From: Jeotgalibaca porci
GTDB taxonomy: Bacteria > Bacillota > Bacilli > Lactobacillales > Aerococcaceae
Assembly: GCF_011299095.1 (NCBI RefSeq)
Contig: NZ_CP049889.1
Location: 1 to 64,000 of the forward strand
Reading direction: 5' to 3'
DNA: 64,000 nucleotides
Both the position numbers and the translations under genes were made by a program. Below the pieces are notes generated by a model that saw only the letters and a program-made list of their open reading frames with translations, made no database searches and had not been told where the DNA came from. Below, one piece after another: positions 31,972-40,452 of this stretch (its first letter is position 1; every line of letters begins with the position of its first letter).

Positions 31972-32175
31972 ATGCAACTTGATAATAAAACGTATGACAT
32001 CATGAAATGGATTGTGCAAACATTCTTGCCGGCGCTTATTGCGCTTGTTGGGGGTATTGGTGCAGCAACTAACTTTGAATACACAGAAATCACAATGACA
32101 ATACTTGCAGCGGTTACAACGTTTCTTGGTGCGTTGTTAGGTGTGTCTAACCATAATTACAAGAAAGGGGAATAG
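31972..32175 (+). CDS. Holin, phi LC3 family
   Basis: The 67-residue protein has the phi LC3 pattern: INWKVRLKN-like start replaced here by NKTYDIMKWIVQTFLPALIA, two membrane spans (about 13-32 and 41-60) and a charged end NHNYKKGE. It makes the membrane lesion that releases the endolysin encoded downstream. Confidence 0.85.
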   Translation: MQLDNKTYDIMKWIVQTFLPALIALVGGIGAATNFEYTEITMTILAAVTTFLGALLGVSNHNYKKGE

Positions 32176-32177
32176 CT

Positions 32178-32243
32178 ATGACAGGGGAAGAACTAAAAGA
32201 CGCGCAAGGTGGCGTACTAGCTGACGGAAAAGGAGAGGATTAA
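32178..32243 (+). CDS. Possible 21-aa peptide between holin and endolysin
   Basis: An ATG with AAAGGGG upstream opens a 21-codon frame (MTGEELKDAQGGVLADGKGE) that ends 1 bp before the endolysin ATG. It may only be a leader that couples endolysin translation. Confidence 0.3.
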   Translation: MTGEELKDAQGGVLADGKGED

Positions 32244-32244
32244 T

Positions 32245-33261
32245 ATGAGTAGAAGTCCATATATAGATAGCGTTGTTTTAACACCTAAACATTCCGGTAA
32301 ACGTACAGAAAAAGTACAAGCGTTCGTTATCCACCACATGACAGCAAAATGGACTGGTAAGCGTTGCGCGGAATATTTTAGAGATACTCCAAGTCGTCAA
32401 GCAAGCGCGAACTACTGTATCGGTTATGATGGTGACGTAGCTTTGAACGTAGAAGAAGAAAACAGAGCGTGGACAAGTTCAAGCAATTGGGCAGACCAAC
32501 GTGCGATTACTTATGAATTAGCCAACTCCACAATAGGTGGGCAATGGGATGTATCGGACAAGACACTACGCAAAGCGATCATCATGTTAGCAGAACAGCA
32601 TAAACGCTATGGATTGAAAAAGGCAACCTATACAGGCGATACATCGGGAACGCTTTGGCGACACGATTGGTTCTTTAACACAAATTGTCCGGGACCTTAT
32701 TTAGGTAGTAAGTTGCCTTACATGGCGGACGAGATTAATAAGATATTAAGCCAAAATGAACCAGTTGTCGCCGGTGCAAAGGTTGAGAAACCAAAGACCG
32801 ACAAGCAACTAGCGGATGAAGTCATTAAAGGTATTCATGGCACTGGTGCAGAACGAAAAGCGAAACTAGGTAATCGTTATGACGCCGTTCAGAAATTGGT
32901 TGATGAGATGTTTAAGCCGAAGCCGGTAGCGAAACCGAAGCCAGCACCTAAACCAACACCTAAGCCAACCGTGGCTAAAAGTTGGAAAGAACATGGTTTC
33001 TTCTACACAGACCCTCGCCCGGATAATCTTATCTATGTGCGCGATCAACCGAGCCTAAAAGGGAAAATCATTGCGGAGTATTATATTTACGGTGTAAACG
33101 AAAGCGAGCCGATTGAGTATCATACAGTCCATGTTAATGATGGTTATGTTTGGTTGCAGTATGACCGTATGCGTGACGGTGTCGTTATCGGACAGGGATA
33201 TATTCCGTGTCGTGAGTATAAAAACGGTAAAGCACAAACGCTTTGGGGAACAATTAAATAA
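32245..33261 (+). CDS. Endolysin: N-acetylmuramoyl-L-alanine amidase with CW_7 and SH3-like domains
   Basis: Residues 1-170 are an Amidase_2 domain with zinc ligands H30 (IHHM), H140 (WRHDW) and C148 (NTNCPG) and catalytic E91. Residues 188-223 match one CW_7 (Cpl-7-type) wall-binding repeat (ADEVIKGIHGTGAERKAKLG). A Lys/Pro linker (224-245) leads to an SH3-like domain (246-338). It cuts the amide bond between muramic acid and the stem peptide. No signal peptide is present, so export depends on the holin. Confidence 0.92.
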   Translation: MSRSPYIDSVVLTPKHSGKRTEKVQAFVIHHMTAKWTGKRCAEYFRDTPSRQASANYCIGYDGDVALNVEEENRAWTSSSNWADQRAITYELANSTIGGQWDVSDKTLRKAIIMLAEQHKRYGLKKATYTGDTSGTLWRHDWFFNTNCPGPYLGSKLPYMADEINKILSQNEPVVAGAKVEKPKTDKQLADEVIKGIHGTGAERKAKLGNRYDAVQKLVDEMFKPKPVAKPKPAPKPTPKPTVAKSWKEHGFFYTDPRPDNLIYVRDQPSLKGKIIAEYYIYGVNESEPIEYHTVHVNDGYVWLQYDRMRDGVVIGQGYIPCREYKNGKAQTLWGTIK

Positions 33262-33267
33262 AACAAC

Positions 33268-33305
33268 AAACCCACCTTCTTAATTGAGGGTGGGTTATTT
33301 TTTTA
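33268..33305 (+). terminator. Terminator of the phage late operon
   Basis: AACCCACC (33269-33276) and GGTGGGTT (33289-33296) form a perfect 8-bp stem followed by ATTTTTTTAT. Confidence 0.9.
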
Positions 33306-33519
33306 TAATTAAACAACGCATTATATAGAAGAAAGACGCTTAACCCAAAATAAAAACCCGCCCAAAAAAAGGCAGGCGGAAGACAGAAAAAAGACAGAAT
33401 TATATTTTTAGAAAGATTGTCAAATCAACGCATATGGCTTACAAAGTGCATTCTGATGCAATCTCTGGTAACTATTTTTATTAAGTTTAACACTTAAAAA
33501 GTCCTCCTGAGACGTCCTT

Positions 33520-33552
33520 ACAAAACCCATCGAGAAATCGGTGGGTTTTGTT
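33520..33552. terminator. Bidirectional terminator-like hairpin
   Basis: CAAAACCCA (33521-33529) and TGGGTTTTG (33542-33550) pair perfectly, with A-rich and T-rich flanks typical of a terminator usable from either strand. Confidence 0.6.
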
Positions 33553-33575
33553 GTACATAAATAAATTAAACTTTC

Positions 33576-33621
33576 AAAAAGTTCATTCAGTGGCATTTTG
33601 CACTTCGAATGAACTTTTTTG
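33576..33621 (+). terminator. Strong terminator between prophage and fabT
   Basis: AAAAAGTTCATTC (33576-33588) and GAATGAACTTTTTT (33607-33620) form a long stem with an internal GTG/CAC pairing and a T-run. It may belong to a host gene once located upstream of the prophage. Confidence 0.75.
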
Positions 33622-33801
33622 TATTTTCTGAGCTAGGGAGCAGGGAGACGTAAAGTGGAGGAAGAAAAAATCTCCTTTAGAGTTAATACCTGTAAAATTA
33701 TTTCGAGAAGATTAGAAGGACAAACCCTTTATTAATAAGCAGTTGCGGACTTTTAAGAAAATTAAAAAAGTATTAAGCTCAGAATAGTTTACGGATAATG
33801 G

Positions 33802-33830
33802 TTGACAAGTAATTGAATTTTATTTATAGT
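33802..33830 (+). promoter_or_regulatory. Promoter of the fatty-acid synthesis operon
   Basis: TTGACA (33802-33807) and TATAGT (33825-33830) with 17 bp between them. Two FabT boxes overlap and follow the -10 box, so FabT binding would shut it off. Confidence 0.85.
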
Positions 33831-33844
33831 TTGAACATCAAATG
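33828..33844. promoter_or_regulatory. FabT box 1
   Basis: AGTTTGAACATCAAATG is an imperfect copy of the FabT operator (AGTTTGATTATCAAATT type). It overlaps the -10 box of the operon promoter. Confidence 0.7.
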
Positions 33845-33860
33845 GTTTGATTATCAAACT
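33844..33860. promoter_or_regulatory. FabT box 2
   Basis: GGTTTGATTATCAAACT contains a perfect 15-bp palindrome (33845-33859) and matches the known FabT consensus closely. It abuts box 1, giving a tandem arrangement over the transcription start. Confidence 0.85.
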
Positions 33861-33911
33861 ATTAGATAACCAAACTAATTTGGCAATACATTTAAGAGAG
33901 GAGACCTGACT

Positions 33912-34373
33912 TTGAGTCATTCCATAGACCAAATCAATCATTACTTGGTTTCCATTTTCAACGAGGTTCTAGATATTGAAGAGGATGCCTTAAAAGGAAG
34001 TGAGTTTTCTGATATATCCATCAGCGAGATGCACACGATAGAGGCAATTGATCTTTATGCTGAGCATACTTCTTCTGAAGTTGCGAAAAAACTTGCTATT
34101 ACTGCAGGAACGTTATCGGTTGCGATACGCTCCTTAGTAAATAAAGGGTATGTTGTTCGCCAACGCATGGAAGATGATCGCCGTGTGGTTAAACTGGGGC
34201 TTACCAAAAAAGGAAAACTCGTTTATCGCCTCCATAATAAGTTTCATCGTGAAATGGTTAAAAGAACGATTGAAGGTATGGAAGAGGACGAAGTAGAAGT
34301 TCTGTTGAAGGGTCTGAAGAACCTTCACGGTTTCCTATTCGAACTGGTTGAAAATATCGAAAAACGGGATTGA
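33912..34373 (+). CDS. fabT: FabT, MarR-family repressor of fatty-acid synthesis
   Basis: The 153-residue MarR protein has a winged helix with SEVAKKLAITAGTLSVAIRSLVNKGYV and the wing RMEDDRRVVKLGLTKKGKL (each split). It is the first gene of the operon and its target sites lie in its own promoter. In related bacteria FabT uses acyl-ACP as corepressor, shutting FASII when long acyl chains are plentiful. The TTG start at 33912 follows AGAGGAGA. Confidence 0.9.
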   Translation: MSHSIDQINHYLVSIFNEVLDIEEDALKGSEFSDISISEMHTIEAIDLYAEHTSSEVAKKLAITAGTLSVAIRSLVNKGYVVRQRMEDDRRVVKLGLTKKGKLVYRLHNKFHREMVKRTIEGMEEDEVEVLLKGLKNLHGFLFELVENIEKRD

Positions 34374-34377
34374 GAAA

Positions 34378-35352
34378 ATGGGAATAAAAATAACTACAAC
34401 AGGTCACTATTTACCTGCGCTCAAAGTTTCCAATGATGATTTAACCCAATACATGGATACAAGCCATGAATGGATAAATAAGCGAACAGGTATATCAAGC
34501 CGTCATATTGCGACAAATGAAAATACATCTGACTTGGCCAGTGAAGCTGCCAAACGCATTCTTGCTAAAAGCGGCATATCTGCTGAGGAATTGGATTTTA
34601 TTATTGTGGCTACTATGACACCGGATGCTTTGTCGCCATCAACTGCCTGTATCGTACAAGAGAAAATTGGTGCTTCAAAAGCATTTTGCTTTGACATCAG
34701 TGCGGCGTGTTCAGGATTTGTCTATGCATTATCAAATGCAAGTCATCTCATGAAGAGTGGAAACTATGATAAAGGTTTAGTAATCGGAGCAGAGACCATG
34801 TCCAAAGTAATTAATTGGCAGGATCGTTCCACAGCTGTTCTATTTGGAGATGGTGCTGGTGGTGTCTTATTAGAGCGAACAGACTCCCCTGAAGATTCAT
34901 TTCTTGCAGAGGATTTACATGCTGACGGCTCACGACATCTGGCGTTGGTTGCAGATCACAAGAACGTTCAAAATCCATTTACTGAAGTAAAAGAAACGCA
35001 ATCTTATTACTTGGAGATGGATGGTAGAGGAATCTTTGATTTTGCCATACGTAACGTGCCCGAGACCATTAACCGCATTATCGCTAACAGCACATTATCA
35101 AAAGATGATGTCGCGTGGGTAGTAGCACATCAAGCTAACAAACGTTTGTTGGAAGCAATCAGTAAGAAGTCCAATATACCTTTCGAGAAATTTGGGCTAA
35201 ATATTGCAGATACAGGAAACACTTCTGCAGCAAGTATTCCAATTTTATTAGATCAAATGATTGAATCAAACCAAATCCAAGCAGGAGAAAATATTCTTCT
35301 AACGGGATTCGGCGGTGGCCTCACTTGGGGCTCACTATTAATAAAACTATAA
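34378..35352 (+). CDS. fabH: 3-oxoacyl-ACP synthase III
   Basis: The 324-residue KAS III has the catalytic Cys111 (AACSGF), His and Asn in VAHQANKR and GNTSAASIP, and the family end FGGGLTWGS. It condenses acetyl-CoA with malonyl-ACP to start fatty-acid chains. The ATG at 34378 is four bases past the fabT stop; an in-frame upstream codon at 34348 lies within fabT and is rejected. Confidence 0.95.
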   Translation: MGIKITTTGHYLPALKVSNDDLTQYMDTSHEWINKRTGISSRHIATNENTSDLASEAAKRILAKSGISAEELDFIIVATMTPDALSPSTACIVQEKIGASKAFCFDISAACSGFVYALSNASHLMKSGNYDKGLVIGAETMSKVINWQDRSTAVLFGDGAGGVLLERTDSPEDSFLAEDLHADGSRHLALVADHKNVQNPFTEVKETQSYYLEMDGRGIFDFAIRNVPETINRIIANSTLSKDDVAWVVAHQANKRLLEAISKKSNIPFEKFGLNIADTGNTSAASIPILLDQMIESNQIQAGENILLTGFGGGLTWGSLLIKL

Positions 35353-35380
35353 AAAAACATATTATCTGGAGGAAATTATA

Positions 35381-35605
35381 ATGACATTCGAAAAAATTCA
35401 AGAAATCATCGTGGACCAACTAGACAAGGACGCAGCAGACGTAACATTAACAACAAACTTCCGTGAAGATTTAGACGCAGATAGTTTAGATCTTTTCCAA
35501 ATCATTAATGATATCGAAGACGAATTCGACATCAAAATCGAAAGTGATGAAGGAATTAACACAGTAGAAGACTTAGTGAAATACGTGGATGCACAATTAG
35601 CTTAA
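35381..35605 (+). CDS. acpP: Acyl carrier protein
   Basis: The 74-residue, acidic ACP has the phosphopantetheine attachment motif DSLDLF with Ser35. It carries the growing acyl chain between FASII enzymes and, as acyl-ACP, probably signals to FabT. The ribosome binding site is TGGAGGA. Confidence 0.97.
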   Translation: MTFEKIQEIIVDQLDKDAADVTLTTNFREDLDADSLDLFQIINDIEDEFDIKIESDEGINTVEDLVKYVDAQLA

Positions 35606-35632
35606 TTTGCACAAAAGAAAGTGGGCACTTGT

Positions 35633-36592
35633 ATGAAATCTGTTTTATGTGAAATGCTGGGAATTGATTACCCAATTATTCAAGGCGCAATGGCTTGGGT
35701 GGCAGATGCCGATTTGGCTAGTGCCGTTTCCAATGCGGGTGGTTTAGGATTAATTGGAACTGGACATGACCCGGTTGACGTGGTAAATCATAAAATCGCC
35801 GATATGAAAACAAAAACGGATAAACCTTTTGGCGTTAATATCATGCTGCTGAATCAACATGTCGAAGACGTTGTTGATGCAGTATGCGCCTCTGGTGTTA
35901 AAGTCGTTACAACTGGTGCAGGAAGCCCTGGTCGCTATATGGAGAAGTTTAAGGCTGCTGGAATCAAAGTGATTCCAGTTGTCGCTTCTGTAGCTCTGGC
36001 TAGAAGAATGGAAAAAGATGGCGCTGATGCCGTTATCGTTGAAGGAATGGAAGCAGGCGGACACATTGGTAAAGCGACAACGATGGCACTTGTGCCGCAA
36101 GTCGTCGATGCCGTTTCGATTCCTGTAATCGCAGCAGGAGGAATTGGTGACGGGCGAGGAATGGCCGCAGCACTCATGTTGGGAGCTGTTGGGATTCAAG
36201 TTGGAACCCGCTTCGTCGTTGCAAGTGAATCTAATGCACATGATAACTTCAAAAAAGCTATCATTAAAGCCAAAGATATTGATACTGTTATAACAGGTCA
36301 GATCACAGGTCATCCAGTCAGAGTTTTACGAAATAAATTAACCCGTGAGTACTTGCAAGCCGAAAAAGAAGAAACTAGCAAGGAAAATCCGGATTTTGCA
36401 CGTCTCGAACAAATCGGAGCCGGGGCACTGTATCGTGCAGTTGTTGAAGGCAGTAAAGATTATGGTTCGATGATGGCAGGTCAAATTGCAGGCATGATTT
36501 CAAAAGAAGAAACCTGCAGTGAGATTATACATGACTATATGCATGTTTGTGGTGAAACACTCCGTAAACAAGCGTCTTTATGGTCTAGCTAA
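35633..36592 (+). CDS. fabK: Enoyl-ACP reductase II (FMN enzyme)
   Basis: The TIM-barrel flavoprotein has the FabK pattern: PIIQGAMAWVADADLASAVS, PFGVNIMLL, VVTTGAGSP, EGMEAGGHIG and IPVIAAGGIGDG. It reduces trans-2-enoyl-ACP, replacing FabI. ATG at 35633 gives the usual start; GTG at 35621 would add four residues. 319 residues. Confidence 0.95.
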   Translation: MKSVLCEMLGIDYPIIQGAMAWVADADLASAVSNAGGLGLIGTGHDPVDVVNHKIADMKTKTDKPFGVNIMLLNQHVEDVVDAVCASGVKVVTTGAGSPGRYMEKFKAAGIKVIPVVASVALARRMEKDGADAVIVEGMEAGGHIGKATTMALVPQVVDAVSIPVIAAGGIGDGRGMAAALMLGAVGIQVGTRFVVASESNAHDNFKKAIIKAKDIDTVITGQITGHPVRVLRNKLTREYLQAEKEETSKENPDFARLEQIGAGALYRAVVEGSKDYGSMMAGQIAGMISKEETCSEIIHDYMHVCGETLRKQASLWSS

Positions 36593-36611
36593 AAATAACG
36601 AGGTGAAACGA

Positions 36612-37541
36612 ATGGCTTTGGCATTTGTATATAGTGGTCAAGGAGCACAGTATACGGGAATGGGAAAAGAGCTTTACGAAAACTTCGCAGTTGTTAGGGA
36701 AGTTTTTGATGAAGCAGCGAATATTCTTGGATATGATGTCGCTTCTCTTTGTTTTGAAGAAAATGAAACATTACATTTAACTGAATACACCCAGCCAGCT
36801 ATCCTAACTGTTAGTTACGCAATCGATCAATTACTTGCTTCAGTGGGTATACAGCCGTCGATCGTAGCCGGATTAAGCCTCGGAGAATATACAGCACTGG
36901 TGAAAGCCAATGCTTTTTCTTTTAATGAGGCCATTTCGCTTGTATCGAAACGTGGTAAATATATGAGTGAAGCAGCGCCGCCTGGGACCGGAAAAATGGT
37001 TGCAGTCATGAACGCGGACAGAAAGGTAATTGAAGCTGCGTGTCAAGAAGCTGCTAAGACAGCTTACGTTGCTCCGGCCAATTACAATATGCCCACGCAA
37101 ATTGTAATTGGTGGTGAAGAAGCAGGGGTAGACAAGGCTGTGGCCCTTTTAGAAGAGCAAGGTGTGAGACGCATGATTCCTTTACAAGTGAGTGGACCGT
37201 TCCATACTGAGTTGCTAGCTCCGGCTGCTGAAAGATTACAGAAAGATCTAGCTGCTCTTTCATTTAATGAACCTATGCTTCCTGTCATTGGTAATACCGA
37301 GGCGGAAGTAATGGAACAACATGACATTACCGCACTGTTGGAAAGACAAGTAAAGTCAGCAGTGAAATGGGAAGATTGTGTTCGCAAAATGATTGATATG
37401 GGTATTGATACGTTTGTAGAGATTGGCCCGGGTAAAACGTTAAGCAAATTCATCAAGAAAATTGATAAATCAGTCACAGTACTGAACGTCGAAGATTTAA
37501 AATCGTTCGAGCAAGTCAAATCAGCTTTGATTGCTGAATAA
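36612..37541 (+). CDS. fabD: Malonyl-CoA:ACP transacylase
   Basis: The 309-residue protein has the nucleophile motif GLSLGEY (the usual GHSLGE with His replaced by Leu), FVYSGQGAQY at the N-terminus and the catalytic His in SGPFHTELL. It loads malonyl groups onto ACP. The ATG at 36612 follows AGGTGAAACGA; upstream in-frame codons lie inside fabK. Confidence 0.95.
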   Translation: MALAFVYSGQGAQYTGMGKELYENFAVVREVFDEAANILGYDVASLCFEENETLHLTEYTQPAILTVSYAIDQLLASVGIQPSIVAGLSLGEYTALVKANAFSFNEAISLVSKRGKYMSEAAPPGTGKMVAVMNADRKVIEAACQEAAKTAYVAPANYNMPTQIVIGGEEAGVDKAVALLEEQGVRRMIPLQVSGPFHTELLAPAAERLQKDLAALSFNEPMLPVIGNTEAEVMEQHDITALLERQVKSAVKWEDCVRKMIDMGIDTFVEIGPGKTLSKFIKKIDKSVTVLNVEDLKSFEQVKSALIAE

Positions 37542-37563
37542 CCAAAGGAAATGAGGAGCGCAA

Positions 37564-38295
37564 TTGGATTTAACAGGTAAAACAGTTATCGTGACAGGTA
37601 GTTCCCGTGGAATTGGCGAGGCAATAGCTGAAGCGTTTGCGAAGCAAGGTGCCAATATCGTTTTGAATGCCCGTAAAGCGATTCCGGAAGAAATGGTAAG
37701 TAAGTTAGAAGGCTATGGTGTAAAAGTCGAAACAATTCTAGGAGACGTAAGTGATTTCGAATCTGCAAAGCATTTGATTGAACGAGCGAAAGAATTGTTG
37801 GGATCGGTCGACGTTCTAGTAAATAACGCGGGTATGAACCGTGACAAGTTGATTATGCGTATGGCAGAAGAAGATTTTGATGCGACGTATGAAGTGAACT
37901 TAAAAGGAAGCTTTAATACAATTCGTCATGCCTTGCCAATTATGCTGAAACAAAAAGCAGGCGCCATCATTAACGTATCCAGTGTTGTAGGAGAAACAGG
38001 TAATGCTGGTCAAGCAAACTATGCGGCCAGCAAAGCGGGACTGATTGGACTGACTAAATCGGTTGCGCGTGAAGCAGCGATGCGCGGCGTCACATGTAAC
38101 GCGATTACACCTGGATTTATTGAAACAGATATGACGGATGCACTTTCCGACAAAGTAAAAGAAGCAATGCTTGGACAAATTCCATTAAAGAAATTTGGAC
38201 ATGCCAAAGATGTTGCTGATACAGCAATTTTCTTGAGTAAAAACGAATATATTACTGGTCAAACCATCCGCGTTAACGGCGGCATGTATATGTAG
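37564..38295 (+). CDS. fabG: 3-oxoacyl-ACP reductase
   Basis: A 243-residue short-chain dehydrogenase with the cofactor motif TGSSRGIG, NNAG, catalytic Ser/Tyr/Lys (INVSSVVG, YAASKAG) and the ending GGMYM. It reduces 3-oxoacyl-ACP with NADPH. TTG start at 37564 with GAGGAG upstream. Confidence 0.96.
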   Translation: MDLTGKTVIVTGSSRGIGEAIAEAFAKQGANIVLNARKAIPEEMVSKLEGYGVKVETILGDVSDFESAKHLIERAKELLGSVDVLVNNAGMNRDKLIMRMAEEDFDATYEVNLKGSFNTIRHALPIMLKQKAGAIINVSSVVGETGNAGQANYAASKAGLIGLTKSVAREAAMRGVTCNAITPGFIETDMTDALSDKVKEAMLGQIPLKKFGHAKDVADTAIFLSKNEYITGQTIRVNGGMYM

Positions 38296-38306
38296 GGAGG
38301 AACAAA

Positions 38307-39548
38307 ATGAATCGTGTAGTTATTACAGGAATGGGCGCCATTACGCCACTGGGAAATACAGTTGACGCATTTTGGAATAGCCTGAAAAATGGAGAGAATG
38401 GTATTGCTCCAATTACGAAATTTGATGCAAGTGAAACAGGAATCTCAGTTGCTGCTGAAGTAAAAGACTTTGAACCAGCACTTTATATGGACCGCAAAGA
38501 ATACAAGCGTATGGATCTTTATTCGCAATATGCTGTTGCTGCCTCAGTTCAAGCAGTCGCAGATGCAGGACTTGAAGTCGACAAAATAGATGCAACACGT
38601 TTTGGCGTTATTATCGGTTCGGGAATCGGTGGCCTAAATGAAATGGAGTCCGGCATCATTAAAATGGAAAATAAAGGACCTAAACGTGTCCCTCCTATGT
38701 TTGTACCGATGACAATCGGTAATATGGCTGCAGGAAATACTTCCATAAAGATTGGGGCCAAAGGTACATCACTGGACATCGTGACAGCTTGTGCATCTGC
38801 AACCAACTCAATTGGTGAAGCGTACCGAAATATTAAACATGGTTACTCAGACGCGATTGTGGCAGGTGGAGCAGAAGGAACAATCTGTAAGATTGGTATT
38901 GCCGGGTTTGCGGCTTTAACAGCTTTATCTGAAAGTACTGATCCAGACCGAGCTTCAATTCCATTTGACAAAGAACGAAACGGCTTTGTTATGGGTGAAG
39001 GTGCCGGCGTATTGTTGTTGGAAAGCTTAGAACATGCGCAAAAACGTGGGGCAAACATTTTAGCTGAAGTTGTTGGCTACGGAACAAATTCTGATGCTTA
39101 TCATATGACGGCACCAAGTGTGGACGGTAGTGGTGCTGGTGAAGCAATGAAGATGGCGATGAAAGAAGCAGGGATAGATGCTTCTGAAGTTGACTATATC
39201 AACGCCCATGGAACAAGTACACCAGCTAATGATTCTTCAGAAACCAAAGCGATTAAATATGCGTTAGGAGAAGATAACGCTAAAAACGTTGCTATCTCAA
39301 GTTCGAAAAGTATGACCGGACACTTATTAGGTGCTGCAGGTGGGATTGAATCCATTGCCTGTGTTAAAGCGCTAATGGAAGATTTTGTTCCACCAACACG
39401 CGGATTGCAAGTGGCGGACGAAGCATGTGATCTTGATTACATTCCAAATGTAGGACGTGCGAAAGAAGTACGCTATACACTGAATAACTCTTTAGGTTTT
39501 GGTGGTCATAACGCTGTCCTATGTTTCAAAAAGTGGGAGGAAGCCTAG
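38307..39548 (+). CDS. fabF: 3-oxoacyl-ACP synthase II
   Basis: The 413-residue condensing enzyme has the Cys nucleophile in DIVTACASATN and the two catalytic His in NAHGTSTPANDSSETKAI (split) and SMTGHLLGAAGG. It elongates acyl-ACP. Its TAG overlaps the accB GTG. Confidence 0.97.
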   Translation: MNRVVITGMGAITPLGNTVDAFWNSLKNGENGIAPITKFDASETGISVAAEVKDFEPALYMDRKEYKRMDLYSQYAVAASVQAVADAGLEVDKIDATRFGVIIGSGIGGLNEMESGIIKMENKGPKRVPPMFVPMTIGNMAAGNTSIKIGAKGTSLDIVTACASATNSIGEAYRNIKHGYSDAIVAGGAEGTICKIGIAGFAALTALSESTDPDRASIPFDKERNGFVMGEGAGVLLLESLEHAQKRGANILAEVVGYGTNSDAYHMTAPSVDGSGAGEAMKMAMKEAGIDASEVDYINAHGTSTPANDSSETKAIKYALGEDNAKNVAISSSKSMTGHLLGAAGGIESIACVKALMEDFVPPTRGLQVADEACDLDYIPNVGRAKEVRYTLNNSLGFGGHNAVLCFKKWEEA

Positions 39549-40003
39549 TGGATTACGAAAATATTAAAGAACTTATTGCCTTAATCGATGCTTCCAGCTT
39601 GAAAGAAATGGAATATTCTAAAGACGGTATCTTTCTACGTTTATCTAAAAACGAAAATAAAATAGTTGAAACACATGCCAAGTCTGAATCAAGAGAAGAA
39701 TCAGCACCCTTAGCGATTCCGCAAGCTATTTTGGCTGAACCAGCAGAAGCAGCGGCAGTAAAACAAGAAGGCAAATTGATTACATCTCCAATCGTCGGAG
39801 TGGTCTACTTGCAAGCAAATCCAGAAGCTGATGCATATGTTTCAGTGGGCGATACCGTTAAAGAAGGGCAAGTACTCTGTTTAGTGGAAGCAATGAAAAT
39901 TATGAATGAAATTAATTCCGAACAAGAAGGAAAAATAGTAGAAATATTGGTAGAGAATGGCCAAGTTGTCGAATACAACCAACCATTATTCCGTATTATC
40001 TAA
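39548..40003 (+). CDS. accB: Biotin carboxyl carrier protein of acetyl-CoA carboxylase
   Basis: The 151-residue BCCP has a flexible Ala/Pro/Glu linker (about 40-75) and the biotinyl domain with EAMKIMNE (biotin on Lys117). GTG at 39548 sits 6 nt after GGGAGGA and overlaps the fabF stop. Confidence 0.95.
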   Translation: MDYENIKELIALIDASSLKEMEYSKDGIFLRLSKNENKIVETHAKSESREESAPLAIPQAILAEPAEAAAVKQEGKLITSPIVGVVYLQANPEADAYVSVGDTVKEGQVLCLVEAMKIMNEINSEQEGKIVEILVENGQVVEYNQPLFRII

Positions 40004-40017
40004 AAGGAGCGTATAAA

Positions 40018-40449
40018 ATGAGCGTATTAACAGCACAAGAAGTTATGGAGATCATCCCTAACCGTTACCCGATTTTCTTTATCGATAAAGTTGAGGAACT
40101 TATTCCAGGTGAAAAGGTTGTTGCTATTAAAAATGTAACAATTAACGAACATTTCTTCCAAGGACATTTCCCTGGAGAACCTGTTATGCCAGGTGTTCTA
40201 ATTATTGAAGCTCTTGCCCAAGCTGGGTCGATTGCTTTATTGAAACTGGATAGTTTCAAAGGGCAAACAGCTTATTTAGGAGGACTTAACAAAGTTAAAT
40301 TCCGTCAAAAAGTTGTTCCTGGTGACGTTCTACGTCTACAAGTTGATATTATTAAATTAAAAACATTCGCTGGCATTGGATACGGACAAGCGTTTGTTGG
40401 AGACAAAAAAGTTGCTGAAGTTGAAATGACATTTATTATTGGGAGATAA
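40018..40449 (+). CDS. fabZ: 3-hydroxyacyl-ACP dehydratase
   Basis: The 143-residue hot-dog protein has the active-site His and Glu in HFFQGHFPGEPVMPGVLIIE. It dehydrates 3-hydroxyacyl-ACP. Only one fabZ is present and no isomerase accompanies it here, so how unsaturated fatty acids are made is not shown by this window. Confidence 0.95.
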   Translation: MSVLTAQEVMEIIPNRYPIFFIDKVEELIPGEKVVAIKNVTINEHFFQGHFPGEPVMPGVLIIEALAQAGSIALLKLDSFKGQTAYLGGLNKVKFRQKVVPGDVLRLQVDIIKLKTFAGIGYGQAFVGDKKVAEVEMTFIIGR

Positions 40450-40452
40450 ACG

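Larger units (their letters stand above)
33262..33801. other. Gene-free prophage/chromosome junction region
   Basis: About 540 bp between the endolysin and the fabT promoter contain no convincing gene. It holds three terminator hairpins and an A+T-rich stretch, and should contain the right attachment site (attR). The core cannot be picked out because attL lies outside the window. Confidence 0.5.

Noticed and set aside
33400-33560. Search for attR core
   Set aside because: Candidate short repeats exist (for example the TTAAGT/ACTTAA inverted pair near 33481), but attL is outside the window, so no core can be supported.
33651-33740. GTG ORF of 26 codons upstream of fabT
   Set aside because: Too short and without a recognisable product; could be the remnant of a host gene tail but cannot be shown.
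35750-36313. Minus-strand ORF of 187 aa inside fabK
   Set aside because: It is fully contained in a gene with clear homology on the other strand and has His/Asn/Cys-rich composition typical of antisense reading.
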